A stretch of DNA of 43,533 nucleotides from NCBI GenBank assembly GCA_002439605.1, contig DJOI01000053.1, positions 2,887 through 46,419 of the forward strand, in the 5' to 3' direction. Shown here one piece after another: positions 29,018 to 39,202 of this stretch. Source of the DNA: Candidatus Segatella mututuai. GTDB lineage: Bacteria > Bacteroidota > Bacteroidia > Bacteroidales > Bacteroidaceae. Below the pieces are notes generated by a model. It was not told where the DNA came from and searched no databases. It saw nothing but the letters and a program-made list of their open reading frames with translations. Made by a program: the position numbers and the translations under genes. Position 1 is the first letter of the stretch, and the number at the start of each line of letters is the position of its first letter.

Positions 29018-32000
29018 ATGAAAAGAAAGGTAATGCTTGTCGGTTTCTGTTTGGCGTTGCTTGCCATGGGAGGGCTTCCACAGGATGTGGGAGCACAGAC
29101 CAGTGGCAGAGTCATCAAGATGGAAATCAAGGAAGAGCGCTTGACGGATGCACTCAAACATCTCGAGAAAGTTTCGGGTTATAAGATCCTTTTCTCGTAT
29201 GATGACATGAGCCGCTTCAAGGTGCGCAACAAGGTTGTCAAGACGCGAGACATTAGGCATGCGCTGAATGTAATCATCGCTTCCAATCCTATCGAATATC
29301 AGATAGATGGACAGTATGTCAATGTGTTCCTTAAGGAAACTGCCAGCCGCACAGGAGAGTCTCGGCCTCGTACACAACAGACGGCGGCTCGCCAAGTGGA
29401 ATACAGCGGACGTGTCATCGATGTCACTCGTCAGCCTGTTATCGGAGCCACCGTGTTGGTAAAAGGCACTGGCAAGGGCGTTTCCACCGATGAGAATGGG
29501 CGTTTCACCATCGCCATGCCCAAGGGACATCAGGTGGTGCTCCAGTTTTCTTACGTGGGTATGAAGACTACGACCCGTACCCTGAGTGGCTCGCACGATG
29601 AACGAGACATTACTGTGGTGATGGCTGAGGCCGCTGCGCTCTCCGAGGTCGTTGTCAATGGTATTTACACCCGCAAGGCCGAGAGCTTTACTGGAGCTGC
29701 CACCACTGTTACGGGCAACGACCTGCGCCGTGTGGGCAACCAGAATGTGCTTCAGAGTTTGAAGAATCTCGACCCCACGGTTTACATTGCCGATAATTTG
29801 ACAGCGGGTTCCGACCCTAATTCGACTCCAACTATGTCGATGCGCGGAACTTCCAGTTTCCCTACCGAGACCACATCTCTGAAGAGCAGTTATCAGAACC
29901 AGCCCAACGAGCCTCTATTCATACTCGATGGTTTTGAGACTACTGCCGAGTATGTGAAAGACCTCGACATGAATCGTGTGGAGAGTGTCACCATTTTGAA
30001 GGATGCGTCGGCCAAGGCTCTTTATGGCAGTAAAGCCGCAAATGGTGTCATCGTCATCGAGACCAAGCGCTTGGCTGGCACCGAGGCGCGCATTACCTAC
30101 AATGGTAGTCTTGACCTCGAAATGCCCGACCTTACCAGCTACGACATGACCAATGCTCTTGAGAAGTTGCAGGTGGAGAAGAACGAAGGCATCTATGACG
30201 TGAACTCTGCTTACTATGGTGGCATGGGAAGTGCCACTCAGCAGCAGGAACTCACTGCTCTTTACAACCAGCGTTACAAGTTGGCGCTCGAGGGCTTGAA
30301 CACCAATTGGATGGCAAAGCCTTTGCGCACAGGTGTAGGACAAAAGCACAATATCAACATTGAGTTGGGCGACGCACGCAATCTTCGTGGAGTGCTCAAC
30401 TTCACTTACAACGATGTGGCGGGTGTAATGAAGGGCTCCAATCGTCGCAATATATCAGGCGACGTAAGCCTCTCTTATCGTCGAAAGAATCTTCTGTTCA
30501 AGAACATTCTCAGTGTGATTTCCAATAACAGCTCCGATTCTCCCTATGGTTCTTTCTCCGACTATGTGAAGATGAACCCATACTGGCAGGCGGTAGACAG
30601 CAAGGGCAACGTGTTGCGTTGGGCAGAGGTGAGCAACAGCATTGTGTCAAATGGAGCCAATGCCATAGCCAATCCTCTTTATGATGCTACTATCGGTACG
30701 AGTTTAAAATCATCATATCAGCAGTTTACCAACAACTTCTATGCAGAGTGGACCATCATTCCTGACCTGAAGACAACTCTCCGTATAGGAGCTCAGCAGA
30801 AGCGCAACGATGTTGACGAGTATTATCCCGCCAATCATTCTCGCTTCGCCACTTACACAAAGGGAACTTCGCTGTGGAATCGCCGTGGATTGTACATCAT
30901 GGAGAATGGCAAGCAGACCCAACTCAGCGGTGACCTCAACGTCAACTACAACCACTCCTTTGGCAAGCATCATGTTTTTGGCAATGCGGGCTATTTTGTT
31001 TCCGAAACCAAGTATCAGGCTTATCAGCATCGTGCGGAAGGCTTTGGCAACGAGACTGCCGCCGACATCACCTTCGCCCATCAGTATGCCGAGGGAACCA
31101 CTCCTACAGGATACGCTTCAATCAATCGTGAGATGAGTTTCCTTCTGGCTGCCTCTTACGACTACGATGACCGTTACCTCGTCGATGTAACCGAGCGCGA
31201 GAGTGCTTCTTCACTCTATGGTTCAGACAAACGTTGGGCCAACAGTTGGTCTGTTGGCTTGGGTTGGAATGTCCACAACGAACCTTTACTCAAGAGCGCC
31301 AAGTGGCTCCAGTTGCTGAAAATCCGTGGCAGTGTGGGACTCACCGGCAACCAGAACTTTGCTACCAACGAGGCTATTGCCACCTATCGTTATTATACAG
31401 GCATGACCTATGACGGCCTTACAGGTGCTTACCTCAACGCCATGCCAAATCCTGATTTGATGTGGGAGCAAAAGAAAGACTATAACGTTGGCTTCGACTT
31501 CCGTGCCTTTGGTTTGTCGCTTTCTTTCGACTATTATAGCGCCGACACCAAGAATATGCTCACCAGTGTAAGTATTCCTACATCCACGGGCTTCAGCACA
31601 GTGAAGGACAATCTCGGGCTGGTGCGCAACCAAGGTGTCGAAATCAAGGCCAACTACACGCCTTGGCAGACCAATGATGGCTTCGTGTCGGTTTATGGCT
31701 CGTTCGTGTACACCAAGAACCGCATCGTCCACCTCTCCGAGAGCATGCGTGAGTACAACAACCGTATGCTTACCCTCGCCGAAAATGAGAATCAGACGGC
31801 TCCTGTACTGATGTATCAGGACGGTTTGTCGATGAACACTATTTGGGCAGTTCCGTCTGCTGGCATTGACCCACAGACGGGTGAGGAAATCTACATCAAG
31901 AAAGATGGTACCTACACCTACGACTACGATTCTTCCGACATGGTAGCCGCAGGCGACGCAACTCCAAAGTATCGTGGAAACTTCGGCTTCAATGCCGAGT

Positions 32001-32413
32001 ACAAGGGCATTGGTCTTACCGCCACCTGCACCTATCTGGCAGGCGGTCAGATGTACAACTCCACTTTGGTAGACCGTGTAGAGGATGCCGACATGATTTA
32101 CAATGTGGATCGACGAGTACTGACGGGTCGCTGGCAGAAACCGGGAGATATAACCCAGTACAAGGGCTACAGCTCCAAGACAGCTACGCGTGCTACAACC
32201 CGTTTTGTGCAGAATCGCAACGAGCTTACGCTGTCTTCCATCAGTGCTTACTACGAGTTCCCAAAGTCTATCTACTCCAAGCTCTACATGCAGCGTCTGC
32301 GCTTTGCCGTTTATCTTAACGATGTAGCTACATTCTCTTCCATTAAGGTAGAGCGTGGAACAAGCTACCCATTCGCACGCTCTTTGTCATTTGCATTATC
32401 AGCAACATTCTAA
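29018..32413 (+). CDS. SusC/RagA family TonB-linked transporter with N-terminal STN domain (PUL 2)
   Basis: This 1131-aa outer-membrane transporter has a signal peptide (M-K-R-K-V-M-L-V-G-F-C-L-A-L-L-A, cut near G-A-Q). A secretin/TonB short N-terminal (STN) domain lies at about 30-110 (L-T-D-A-L-K-H-L-E-K-V-S-G-Y-K-I-L-F-S-Y). Then come a carboxypeptidase-D-like domain (Y-S-G-R-V-I-D-V-T-R-Q-P-V-I-G-A-T), the plug with the SusC signature (V-T-I-L-K-D-A-S-A-K-A-L-Y-G-S-K-A-A-N-G) and the barrel. The STN domain is what contacts FecR, so substrate loading should trigger the sigma factor. ATG 29018 is chosen over 28931 because it begins the signal peptide. SusD starts 15 bp after the stop. Confidence 0.92.
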   Translation: MKRKVMLVGFCLALLAMGGLPQDVGAQTSGRVIKMEIKEERLTDALKHLEKVSGYKILFSYDDMSRFKVRNKVVKTRDIRHALNVIIASNPIEYQIDGQYVNVFLKETASRTGESRPRTQQTAARQVEYSGRVIDVTRQPVIGATVLVKGTGKGVSTDENGRFTIAMPKGHQVVLQFSYVGMKTTTRTLSGSHDERDITVVMAEAAALSEVVVNGIYTRKAESFTGAATTVTGNDLRRVGNQNVLQSLKNLDPTVYIADNLTAGSDPNSTPTMSMRGTSSFPTETTSLKSSYQNQPNEPLFILDGFETTAEYVKDLDMNRVESVTILKDASAKALYGSKAANGVIVIETKRLAGTEARITYNGSLDLEMPDLTSYDMTNALEKLQVEKNEGIYDVNSAYYGGMGSATQQQELTALYNQRYKLALEGLNTNWMAKPLRTGVGQKHNINIELGDARNLRGVLNFTYNDVAGVMKGSNRRNISGDVSLSYRRKNLLFKNILSVISNNSSDSPYGSFSDYVKMNPYWQAVDSKGNVLRWAEVSNSIVSNGANAIANPLYDATIGTSLKSSYQQFTNNFYAEWTIIPDLKTTLRIGAQQKRNDVDEYYPANHSRFATYTKGTSLWNRRGLYIMENGKQTQLSGDLNVNYNHSFGKHHVFGNAGYFVSETKYQAYQHRAEGFGNETAADITFAHQYAEGTTPTGYASINREMSFLLAASYDYDDRYLVDVTERESASSLYGSDKRWANSWSVGLGWNVHNEPLLKSAKWLQLLKIRGSVGLTGNQNFATNEAIATYRYYTGMTYDGLTGAYLNAMPNPDLMWEQKKDYNVGFDFRAFGLSLSFDYYSADTKNMLTSVSIPTSTGFSTVKDNLGLVRNQGVEIKANYTPWQTNDGFVSVYGSFVYTKNRIVHLSESMREYNNRMLTLAENENQTAPVLMYQDGLSMNTIWAVPSAGIDPQTGEEIYIKKDGTYTYDYDSSDMVAAGDATPKYRGNFGFNAEYKGIGLTATCTYLAGGQMYNSTLVDRVEDADMIYNVDRRVLTGRWQKPGDITQYKGYSSKTATRATTRFVQNRNELTLSSISAYYEFPKSIYSKLYMQRLRFAVYLNDVATFSSIKVERGTSYPFARSLSFALSATF

Positions 32414-32428
32414 TTCTTTCAGACAGCT

Positions 32429-33961
32429 ATGAAATTATATAAATTAATAACAGTGGCATTGTTGGGAGGCTTGCTCACCACGAGTTGCAGCGACTGGTTT
32501 GATGTCACTTCCAGCAACGAGATTCGCGAGGACGACCATTATAGCAAGGACTCCGGATTCAAGCAGACCTTGGTGGGCTGCTATTTGGCGATGAGCGAAG
32601 AGGCTCTCTATGGTATGAACTTGTCGTGGTACATGCCCGATCTCATGGCCAATCAGACACGTTCGTACGCCAACTACACCACCAGCGCCGCATCAAGCGA
32701 ATTGCAGGCTCACAAGTACAACACCACCTACACCAAACCCTTGGTCGAGTCGGTGTGGACATCTGCCTACAATGTTATTGTCAACGCCAATGAGGCTTTG
32801 CTCAAGATTGATGCCCATAAGGATGCGATGGACGACATCAACTATCATGTTATCAAGGGTGAGTTGTTGGCTGTGCGTGCCATGATGCACTTCCAGCTGT
32901 TGCGACTCTATGGTTACGGCAACTGGGCAGGACGCAAGGCAGAACTCGATGCCAAGAAAACCATTCCTTATGTCACCACCGTCAACAAGAACATTACGGC
33001 ACAGGCTACAGGCTCCGAGATATTTGATCATCTCACCACCGACCTCACCACAGCGCTCGAATTGTTGAAGGACTACGACCCTGTATGTGGCACCCATGAT
33101 GCGGCGTTCTATGCCAATGTCAATGACGATGGATTTTATTCCACCCGCAACAATCGTCTCAACTATTATGCTGTAGAGACGCTCTTGGCGCAGGTGTATA
33201 TGTGGGAAGGAAGTAGCGAGAGTCTTGCCAAGGCTCTGCCCATCTGCGAAAGTCTTATTGGCAAGTTGGCTGATGGCGTGAACATTCGTTTCGACAATAG
33301 CAACACCTTCTTGCTCAACCTATCTACTCCAGGTACACTCAACAAGCAGAATGCAAGCTTGGTCAACGAGGCACTCTTTGCCGTGAGCGTCAATAACCTT
33401 GACCAAAAGATGAGCAACTACATCAACCCTGCCTATGCGTCGACCGACTACAATGCCATTTATCTTACGGCAGACCAGATGACAAACATCTATGGAGCCA
33501 CCGATGCCTCGCTCGACGTACGTGCCACGGTACTGCTCTCGCAGAACCTCAATGGCGACGACCAGGGATACGTTCCAGTCAAGCTCTATCAGCAGAACCT
33601 CGGAACTTACTATTCTGGCAAGGTTCCCGTCATCCGTCTGCCCGAGATTTACTACATGGCAGCCGAGTGTTATGCTGCCCAGGGAAACGCCCAAAAGGCG
33701 CTCGACTTGCTCAACGTGATAAGAGAGAAACGCGGTCTTTATGATGCGCTCACTTTGCCCACTGATGCTTCAGAACAGATAGCCTTTGCCAAACAGCAGA
33801 TAGCCGCAGAGTATCGCAAAGAATTTCTCGGTGAGGGCGAAATATTCTACTACTATAAGCGTACGGGTGCAGAAATCATCCCCAACCACGAGAATATGAC
33901 CGATGCCGACTATCTCTTGCCTTATCCAGACATGGAGACATCGGCGGGTCGTGTACAATAA
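32429..33961 (+). CDS. SusD/RagB family lipoprotein (PUL 2)
   Basis: This 510-aa surface lipoprotein has its lipobox at L-L-T-T-S-C (Cys about 20), followed by S-D-W-F-D-V-T. The conserved TPR region contains I-K-G-E-L-L-A-V-R-A-M-M-H-F-Q-L-L-R-L-Y-G near 145-165, and the C-terminal SusD signature reads R-L-P-E-I-Y-Y-M-A-A-E-C-Y near 405-417. It forms the lid on the STN-type SusC. Substrate type is not evident from the protein itself; see the protease genes downstream. Confidence 0.92.
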   Translation: MKLYKLITVALLGGLLTTSCSDWFDVTSSNEIREDDHYSKDSGFKQTLVGCYLAMSEEALYGMNLSWYMPDLMANQTRSYANYTTSAASSELQAHKYNTTYTKPLVESVWTSAYNVIVNANEALLKIDAHKDAMDDINYHVIKGELLAVRAMMHFQLLRLYGYGNWAGRKAELDAKKTIPYVTTVNKNITAQATGSEIFDHLTTDLTTALELLKDYDPVCGTHDAAFYANVNDDGFYSTRNNRLNYYAVETLLAQVYMWEGSSESLAKALPICESLIGKLADGVNIRFDNSNTFLLNLSTPGTLNKQNASLVNEALFAVSVNNLDQKMSNYINPAYASTDYNAIYLTADQMTNIYGATDASLDVRATVLLSQNLNGDDQGYVPVKLYQQNLGTYYSGKVPVIRLPEIYYMAAECYAAQGNAQKALDLLNVIREKRGLYDALTLPTDASEQIAFAKQQIAAEYRKEFLGEGEIFYYYKRTGAEIIPNHENMTDADYLLPYPDMETSAGRVQ

Positions 33962-33982
33962 TAAATCAAAAAGCTAAACAAA

Positions 33983-34855
33983 ATGAAAAAGAAATATAGC
34001 ATATTGGCTCTTGGAGTTCTTCTTGCTCTGTCTTCCTGCAGCAAGGACGACATCTCCACCTACAATGAGAAGGAGGCTGGCGTACGATTCGTTGCCTCAG
34101 AGCTGAGCAAGGCTGAGGCTGACTTGGGAGGCTCTTCTTACAGTTCTTCCGACCAGATTCTTTACGAGAGTTATTCGTTTATCGACAATCCCATGGGCGA
34201 CAGTTACAATTTCGACATTCCTGTCGCACTCATAGGAAAAACGTCGGCGGAAGATCGTGTGGTGGGTTATGAGGTACTCGATACTTCTACAGCACCCCAG
34301 GGCTCTTACGAGATTTTGGAGGCTGTCATTCCAGCAGGCGAGATGTATGGTCACATTCGTGTGAAGGTTATCAACAGCGAGTTACTCAACACAGAGACAT
34401 ATACGCTCGATCTCCAACTCTCCACGAACGACCAACTGACGGCTGGTCCGAAGGCTTACATCAAGGCTCGTTTCTCTTGGAACAGTCAGATTCCTGAGCC
34501 GCCACATAATAACCTTGTCCGCACCTACAATATGTTGGTTATGGGTGAGAAGAGCTTTGTATCTACCAGCAAGAATTCTTACAGCCCAAATGCCATGCGT
34601 GCAATTGTGGGAGCCACTGGCTGGAACGACTGGGACAACTATGAGGTTCATGGAGCCAAATACAATAATCCTACCACTTACAAGAGCTACAAGTATCTGC
34701 CTCGTTACACATGGATTTATACCGACAATTCCTACAAGGGATATGCAGCCAAGCTGAAAGACTGGCTCAAGGCTTACGAGGAGTCCCATGGAGAGCCTCT
34801 GCTCCACGATGCTGGAGCCTTGAAGGGAAAGCCCGTGCAGGCACGTGAATATTAA
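33983..34855 (+). CDS. DUF4843 family lipoprotein
   Basis: This 290-aa lipoprotein has signal peptide and lipobox L-S-S-C (Cys about 19). The DUF4843 features are an early G-V-R-F, a beta-sandwich-like middle (Y-N-F-D-I-P-V-A-L-I-G), and the R-V-K-V-I-N-S-E-L-L segment. Proteins of this family sit next to SusCD pairs together with PKD-like lipoproteins and probably form an extra surface subunit. Spacing to susD is 21 bp and to the next gene 20 bp, so one operon. Confidence 0.85.
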   Translation: MKKKYSILALGVLLALSSCSKDDISTYNEKEAGVRFVASELSKAEADLGGSSYSSSDQILYESYSFIDNPMGDSYNFDIPVALIGKTSAEDRVVGYEVLDTSTAPQGSYEILEAVIPAGEMYGHIRVKVINSELLNTETYTLDLQLSTNDQLTAGPKAYIKARFSWNSQIPEPPHNNLVRTYNMLVMGEKSFVSTSKNSYSPNAMRAIVGATGWNDWDNYEVHGAKYNNPTTYKSYKYLPRYTWIYTDNSYKGYAAKLKDWLKAYEESHGEPLLHDAGALKGKPVQAREY

Positions 34856-34875
34856 CTTGCAAAACAGAAAAGACA

Positions 34876-36546
34876 ATGAAAAAGAACCATATATTTTCTA
34901 TGCTCTTAGGAGCCGCCTCCATTCTGTCGTTGGCATCCTGCTACGATGATGACAGTTCCTTGGCTTCCGGCAAGTTGCCCGATGTCACCATCACCACTGC
35001 CGATGATGCTTCTACTTATTATGTGAGCTATCTTGACGAGTTGAACATCACGCCAACTGTCAACCGGGGTACAGCGGGCGATGATGAAGGGCTCACCTAT
35101 AAGTGGGAGATTACCGAGCTTCCTAAGGACAATAGTACCGAATGGATAGAGTTAGGTACCGATCGTGATCTTCACGCTGTGATGAACAACGACGTTTCTA
35201 CCCAGCCCTATTATCTGCGTTATACGGTTACCGACACCAAGAATGCAGGTTTACAGTATACTAAACTCTGGAAGGTGGTTATTCAGAGCGCCTTCCTCGA
35301 TGGTATTGTCGTTTCCGATACCAAGGACGGTTCCACATCCGATCTCAACCTCATCATGAGTCGTAACCTCACAACCAACTATGGCGACAAGGCAGATAAG
35401 GTGACTTATGGCATCATTGCCAAAGCACAAGGTTCGCCTTTCGACAAACTGATGACGAGTCTTACCTACAATGCGCAGGGAAACCTCTCGCTTACTCATG
35501 TCAATAATCTCTGGGCTGTGACAGCCGACGGTGATGCTGTCCTTTTTAATACAGAGAAGTACGAGCAGACAGCCCGTCTGTCTGAGGGAGGCATTCTGAC
35601 CTATCGTCCTGATGGCATCAAGGCGCTTGGTGTGTTCTCGGCAAATGGTCAGTTCATCTTCATGAACACCAATAAGTATCTGTACTCCATTAACTCTACC
35701 AATGCCAGCAACTTTGGCTGGTACGATGCAGCGGGTAGCCAGTACCCCATCAGCAATGGAGTCGTGATGACAGCCACCTCGGCAAGTGTTTACGACCAGT
35801 GTGTGATGTGGTATGATGCTGAACATGGCAAGTTCGTTTACTCAAGTGGCGGCAACCCCGTTTCTTATGGAGATGATTTGGCAGCCAACGACTTCTTCAA
35901 TCCTTCCGACATGCCTGGCTTCACTGCCATTGCTGCCGGACAGACAACCGATGGCTCCACTCCAGCCTTTGTGATGAAGAACTCTACTACTGGCAACTAC
36001 AGCATCTGTACCTTTGTGCGCTATGAGGCAGGCGAGTATGAGTATGACGATGATTGGAACATTATTGGTACTATCAAACCCGAAGTTCCCGCTTCTGCTC
36101 GTATGCGCTATGACATTCCAGAGACAGGAAAGGCACTCCTCGATCAGGCCGTAAGTGTGTTCTTCGCAGCCGATCAGTCTATCCTCTATGTGGCAACTCC
36201 TACGGGCATTTATGTCCTCAACTTTGCAGGCTCTTCTGTCATCGTCAACACGACTCCTGTGTTTACCCCAGCTGCCGGCGAGACCATAGCCAAGGCTAAA
36301 CTCTACTGTCAGGGTGCTTACATGCAAGACTACAGCGCAGTGGGCAATGTCGATGAAGATTACGTTGTTCCCGAGTTGCCACTCAACAAGAAGGCTGTCG
36401 TGGTAGCGACCCAAAGCGACACTTATACAGGTAAGATTTCTGTTGTGCCGATGACGCAGATAGGTACAGGCAAGTTGGATGCATCTTCCGCCCTTACCTA
36501 TACTGGTTTTGGCAAGATTCTCGACTTTTGCGCAACAGGATATTAA
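34876..36546 (+). CDS. PKD-like family lipoprotein
   Basis: This 556-aa lipoprotein has its lipobox at S-L-A-S-C (Cys about 22). The N-terminal immunoglobulin/PKD-like fold spans about 35-140 (L-T-Y-K-W-E-I-T, then L-R-Y-T-V-T-D). The rest (about 145-556) is rich in short beta strands with repeated aromatic turns and may form a propeller; this is inference. It matches the PKD-like lipoprotein family that accompanies DUF4843 and metalloprotease genes in Bacteroidales. It probably binds substrate at the cell surface. No catalytic motif is visible. Confidence 0.82.
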   Translation: MKKNHIFSMLLGAASILSLASCYDDDSSLASGKLPDVTITTADDASTYYVSYLDELNITPTVNRGTAGDDEGLTYKWEITELPKDNSTEWIELGTDRDLHAVMNNDVSTQPYYLRYTVTDTKNAGLQYTKLWKVVIQSAFLDGIVVSDTKDGSTSDLNLIMSRNLTTNYGDKADKVTYGIIAKAQGSPFDKLMTSLTYNAQGNLSLTHVNNLWAVTADGDAVLFNTEKYEQTARLSEGGILTYRPDGIKALGVFSANGQFIFMNTNKYLYSINSTNASNFGWYDAAGSQYPISNGVVMTATSASVYDQCVMWYDAEHGKFVYSSGGNPVSYGDDLAANDFFNPSDMPGFTAIAAGQTTDGSTPAFVMKNSTTGNYSICTFVRYEAGEYEYDDDWNIIGTIKPEVPASARMRYDIPETGKALLDQAVSVFFAADQSILYVATPTGIYVLNFAGSSVIVNTTPVFTPAAGETIAKAKLYCQGAYMQDYSAVGNVDEDYVVPELPLNKKAVVVATQSDTYTGKISVVPMTQIGTGKLDASSALTYTGFGKILDFCATGY

Positions 36547-36578
36547 TTCAATGCTGATAACAACCACTACAATCAATA

Positions 36579-39185
36579 ATGAACAAGAAAAAATTAGTAA
36601 TACTTCCTATGATGGTGCTTTGCCTCGCAAGTTTTGCGGGCGCATGGCACCCTCATTTGCTTTTTTGGAAGAAGAAAAAGAAGGCTGTCGTTACCGATAC
36701 GGTAGCCAAGAAAACTGAGTACGAGAAACTGTTCAACAAGCAGCACAAGATAGTGCGAGGCTTTATTACTCTCCATCAAATCGATGGCAAGGTTTACTTC
36801 GAGTTGCCTGTTACCTTATTGGGCAAGGATATGCTCATCGGCTCCACCGTCACCAATGTGTCGGACAATGGTAATGCTATCGTGGGTTCTAAGCCTAATG
36901 CGCCCCTTTTGGTTAAGTTTACTCGCAATAAAACCCATGTGCAGTTACGGGAAGTCAATACCGATTATGTCACCTCCGAGACGGCCATCGACAGTGCCTT
37001 GGTAAAGAGCCACACCGATGCTATACTCTCCAACACTAAGATTGCAGCCTGGAGCAAGGATTCATCGGCAGTAGTCTTCGACATGACACCTTTCTTTGTC
37101 AGCGACAATAAGAAAATGTCGCCCTTCGATGACAATTCGGCCTACTCATCGAGCTATAATCGATCTGAGAGCTATAAGGGCGAGAACTCCTATCTCGTCG
37201 ATGTGAAGGCATTCTCAGACAACGTATCCATTAAGAGTTCGTTGTCCTATACTTTTTCGCTCACGTCGCGTGGAGGCAAGAAACTCATCACCGACCGTCC
37301 TTTTACCGCAGAACTCACCCGTAGCATCATGCTCCTCAAGGAAAAGCCCTACCGCCCCCGCATGGCCGACTACCGCATAGGTTTCTTCACTACGACCAGG
37401 GAACAGATGTTGCCTTCGCCAGCTTCTTCGAAGCCTGTCTTCTATACCAATCGCTGGGATCTTCAGCCCAAGGATTCGGCAGCCTATCAGCGTGGTGAGG
37501 TGGTTGATGTTGTGAAGCCTGTTGTATTCTATATTGACAACACCTTCCCCGACCGTTGGAAACCTTACATTCGAGAGGCTGTCAACATGTGGTCGCAGGT
37601 GTTCGAGGAGGAGTGTCGTCTTCGTGGAGCCATTGTAGCCAAGGATTTCCCTACTGATGATTCTGAGTTCGACCCCGATAATATTAAGTACAACTGTATT
37701 CGTTATGCGCCCATTAGCATTCGCAACGCCATGGGACCATCGTGGGTAGACCCGCGTAGCGGTGAAATTCTCATGGCCTCAGTCTATGTTTATCATGATT
37801 TCATCAAGTTGATCAACAACTGGCTCTTTGTCCAGACGGCTGCCGCCGACAAACGTGTGCGTACCAACAACATGCCCGAAGAGGTGATGGGCGACGCTAT
37901 TCGCTATGTGTTGGGTCATGAGGTAGGGCATTGTTTGGGATTGATGCACAATATGGGAGCCTCCAACAACGTGCCCGTCGAAAAGTTGCGCGATCCTATC
38001 TATACCCAGAAATATGGTACCACACCCAGTATCATGGATTACGCCCGCTTCAACTATGTGGCGCAGCCTGGAGACTATGAGCGTGGTGTCCGCATGACAC
38101 CTCCCCGCTTCGGGGTCTACGACCGTTACGCCATCAAGTGGGCATATTCGCCCATCTTTGGTAAGACTTTGGAGGAGGAAACTGCCTACATGAGCCAGTG
38201 GATTACCGACTCGTTGCGTAAGAATCCTATTTATCGTTATGGTAAACAGCAGTTTGGAATGCCTTTTGGCGACCCGCGTAGCATGAATGAAGACCTTGGT
38301 GATGATGCCGTCAAGGCTACTCGTTATGGTGTGAAGAACCTCGAATACATCATGTCGCACATGGATCAGTGGCTCAGCGGGAAGGATTCCGACATGAGCT
38401 ATCGAGCCTCTCTAATCGACAATATCGTACAGCAATATGCCCTCTATACCATCCATGTGGCCAGCAATGTTAGTGGCTATTACCTCAATGAAGTGAAAGA
38501 AGGAGACGGGCAGGTGCGCCTTCGTGGACTCAATAAGGCTCGACAGAAAGAAGCACTCGATTATCTCTTCACTCTTTATAGCGACCTCGACTGGATGGAC
38601 AACAAGGCTTTATTGGGCAAGATAGCCCTCGCTGGTTCTCCCAAGACCACAATGCGCCAGTTTGTGCGCAACTTCATCCTCAGTGCTCCCATTCTCGTGT
38701 CGTGCTATAATAATATCGATTCCAAGAGTCTGCAGCCCGATGAAGCTGGTGACATGGTCTATAGCTTCGTATGGAAACCAACTCTTACAGGTCGCAGACT
38801 CACCGATGGCAACAAGACCCTTCAGAAAGCTTATGTGTTCAATCTCCTTGCCAACAGTGGTTTCTCTCTTCCCAAGGCACTCTCGCGTCAGGCTCTCGCT
38901 TTTACAGCGGAGAGTCCTATCCACTTTGATGGTCTTTGCGCCTGTGAGGAAATGCCCCGTGTGTCTCTGCCCCAGGTGCACAACGAGTTGGCAAGCCCTG
39001 TTGGTGGCTTTGAGCAGGTGCCTCGCGAGATGTTCTCTACTACGCCATCGCTCACTCCGGCAGATATGTTTGCCCGTTTGCAACAGGTGCGTAATCTTCT
39101 CGTCAGCCATAGTGGAAGCGGTAGCTCTCAGGACCGTGCCCACTACGAGTATCTGTTACGCATCATCGATTCATGTGTTAAATAA
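36579..39185 (+). CDS. Secreted zinc-dependent metalloprotease (DUF5117/DUF4953, metzincin-like)
   Basis: This 868-aa exported protease has a signal peptide (to about A-G-A-W, residue 23), then DUF5118/DUF5117-type N-terminal regions (about 45-330) and a metzincin-like catalytic domain. The zinc motif is H-E-V-G-H-C-L-G-L-M-H, with His447, Glu448, His451 and His457. A downstream Met-turn-like S-I-M-D-Y-A-R-F-N-Y is present. It should be active. Family members are annotated as zinc-dependent metalloproteases of unknown substrate. Its place directly after SusCD, DUF4843 and PKD-like genes suggests it trims peptides or proteins for import. Its tandem paralogue follows 17 bp later. Confidence 0.9.
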   Translation: MNKKKLVILPMMVLCLASFAGAWHPHLLFWKKKKKAVVTDTVAKKTEYEKLFNKQHKIVRGFITLHQIDGKVYFELPVTLLGKDMLIGSTVTNVSDNGNAIVGSKPNAPLLVKFTRNKTHVQLREVNTDYVTSETAIDSALVKSHTDAILSNTKIAAWSKDSSAVVFDMTPFFVSDNKKMSPFDDNSAYSSSYNRSESYKGENSYLVDVKAFSDNVSIKSSLSYTFSLTSRGGKKLITDRPFTAELTRSIMLLKEKPYRPRMADYRIGFFTTTREQMLPSPASSKPVFYTNRWDLQPKDSAAYQRGEVVDVVKPVVFYIDNTFPDRWKPYIREAVNMWSQVFEEECRLRGAIVAKDFPTDDSEFDPDNIKYNCIRYAPISIRNAMGPSWVDPRSGEILMASVYVYHDFIKLINNWLFVQTAAADKRVRTNNMPEEVMGDAIRYVLGHEVGHCLGLMHNMGASNNVPVEKLRDPIYTQKYGTTPSIMDYARFNYVAQPGDYERGVRMTPPRFGVYDRYAIKWAYSPIFGKTLEEETAYMSQWITDSLRKNPIYRYGKQQFGMPFGDPRSMNEDLGDDAVKATRYGVKNLEYIMSHMDQWLSGKDSDMSYRASLIDNIVQQYALYTIHVASNVSGYYLNEVKEGDGQVRLRGLNKARQKEALDYLFTLYSDLDWMDNKALLGKIALAGSPKTTMRQFVRNFILSAPILVSCYNNIDSKSLQPDEAGDMVYSFVWKPTLTGRRLTDGNKTLQKAYVFNLLANSGFSLPKALSRQALAFTAESPIHFDGLCACEEMPRVSLPQVHNELASPVGGFEQVPREMFSTTPSLTPADMFARLQQVRNLLVSHSGSGSSQDRAHYEYLLRIIDSCVK

Positions 39186-39202
39186 GGATAGGAGGTAAGT
39201 AT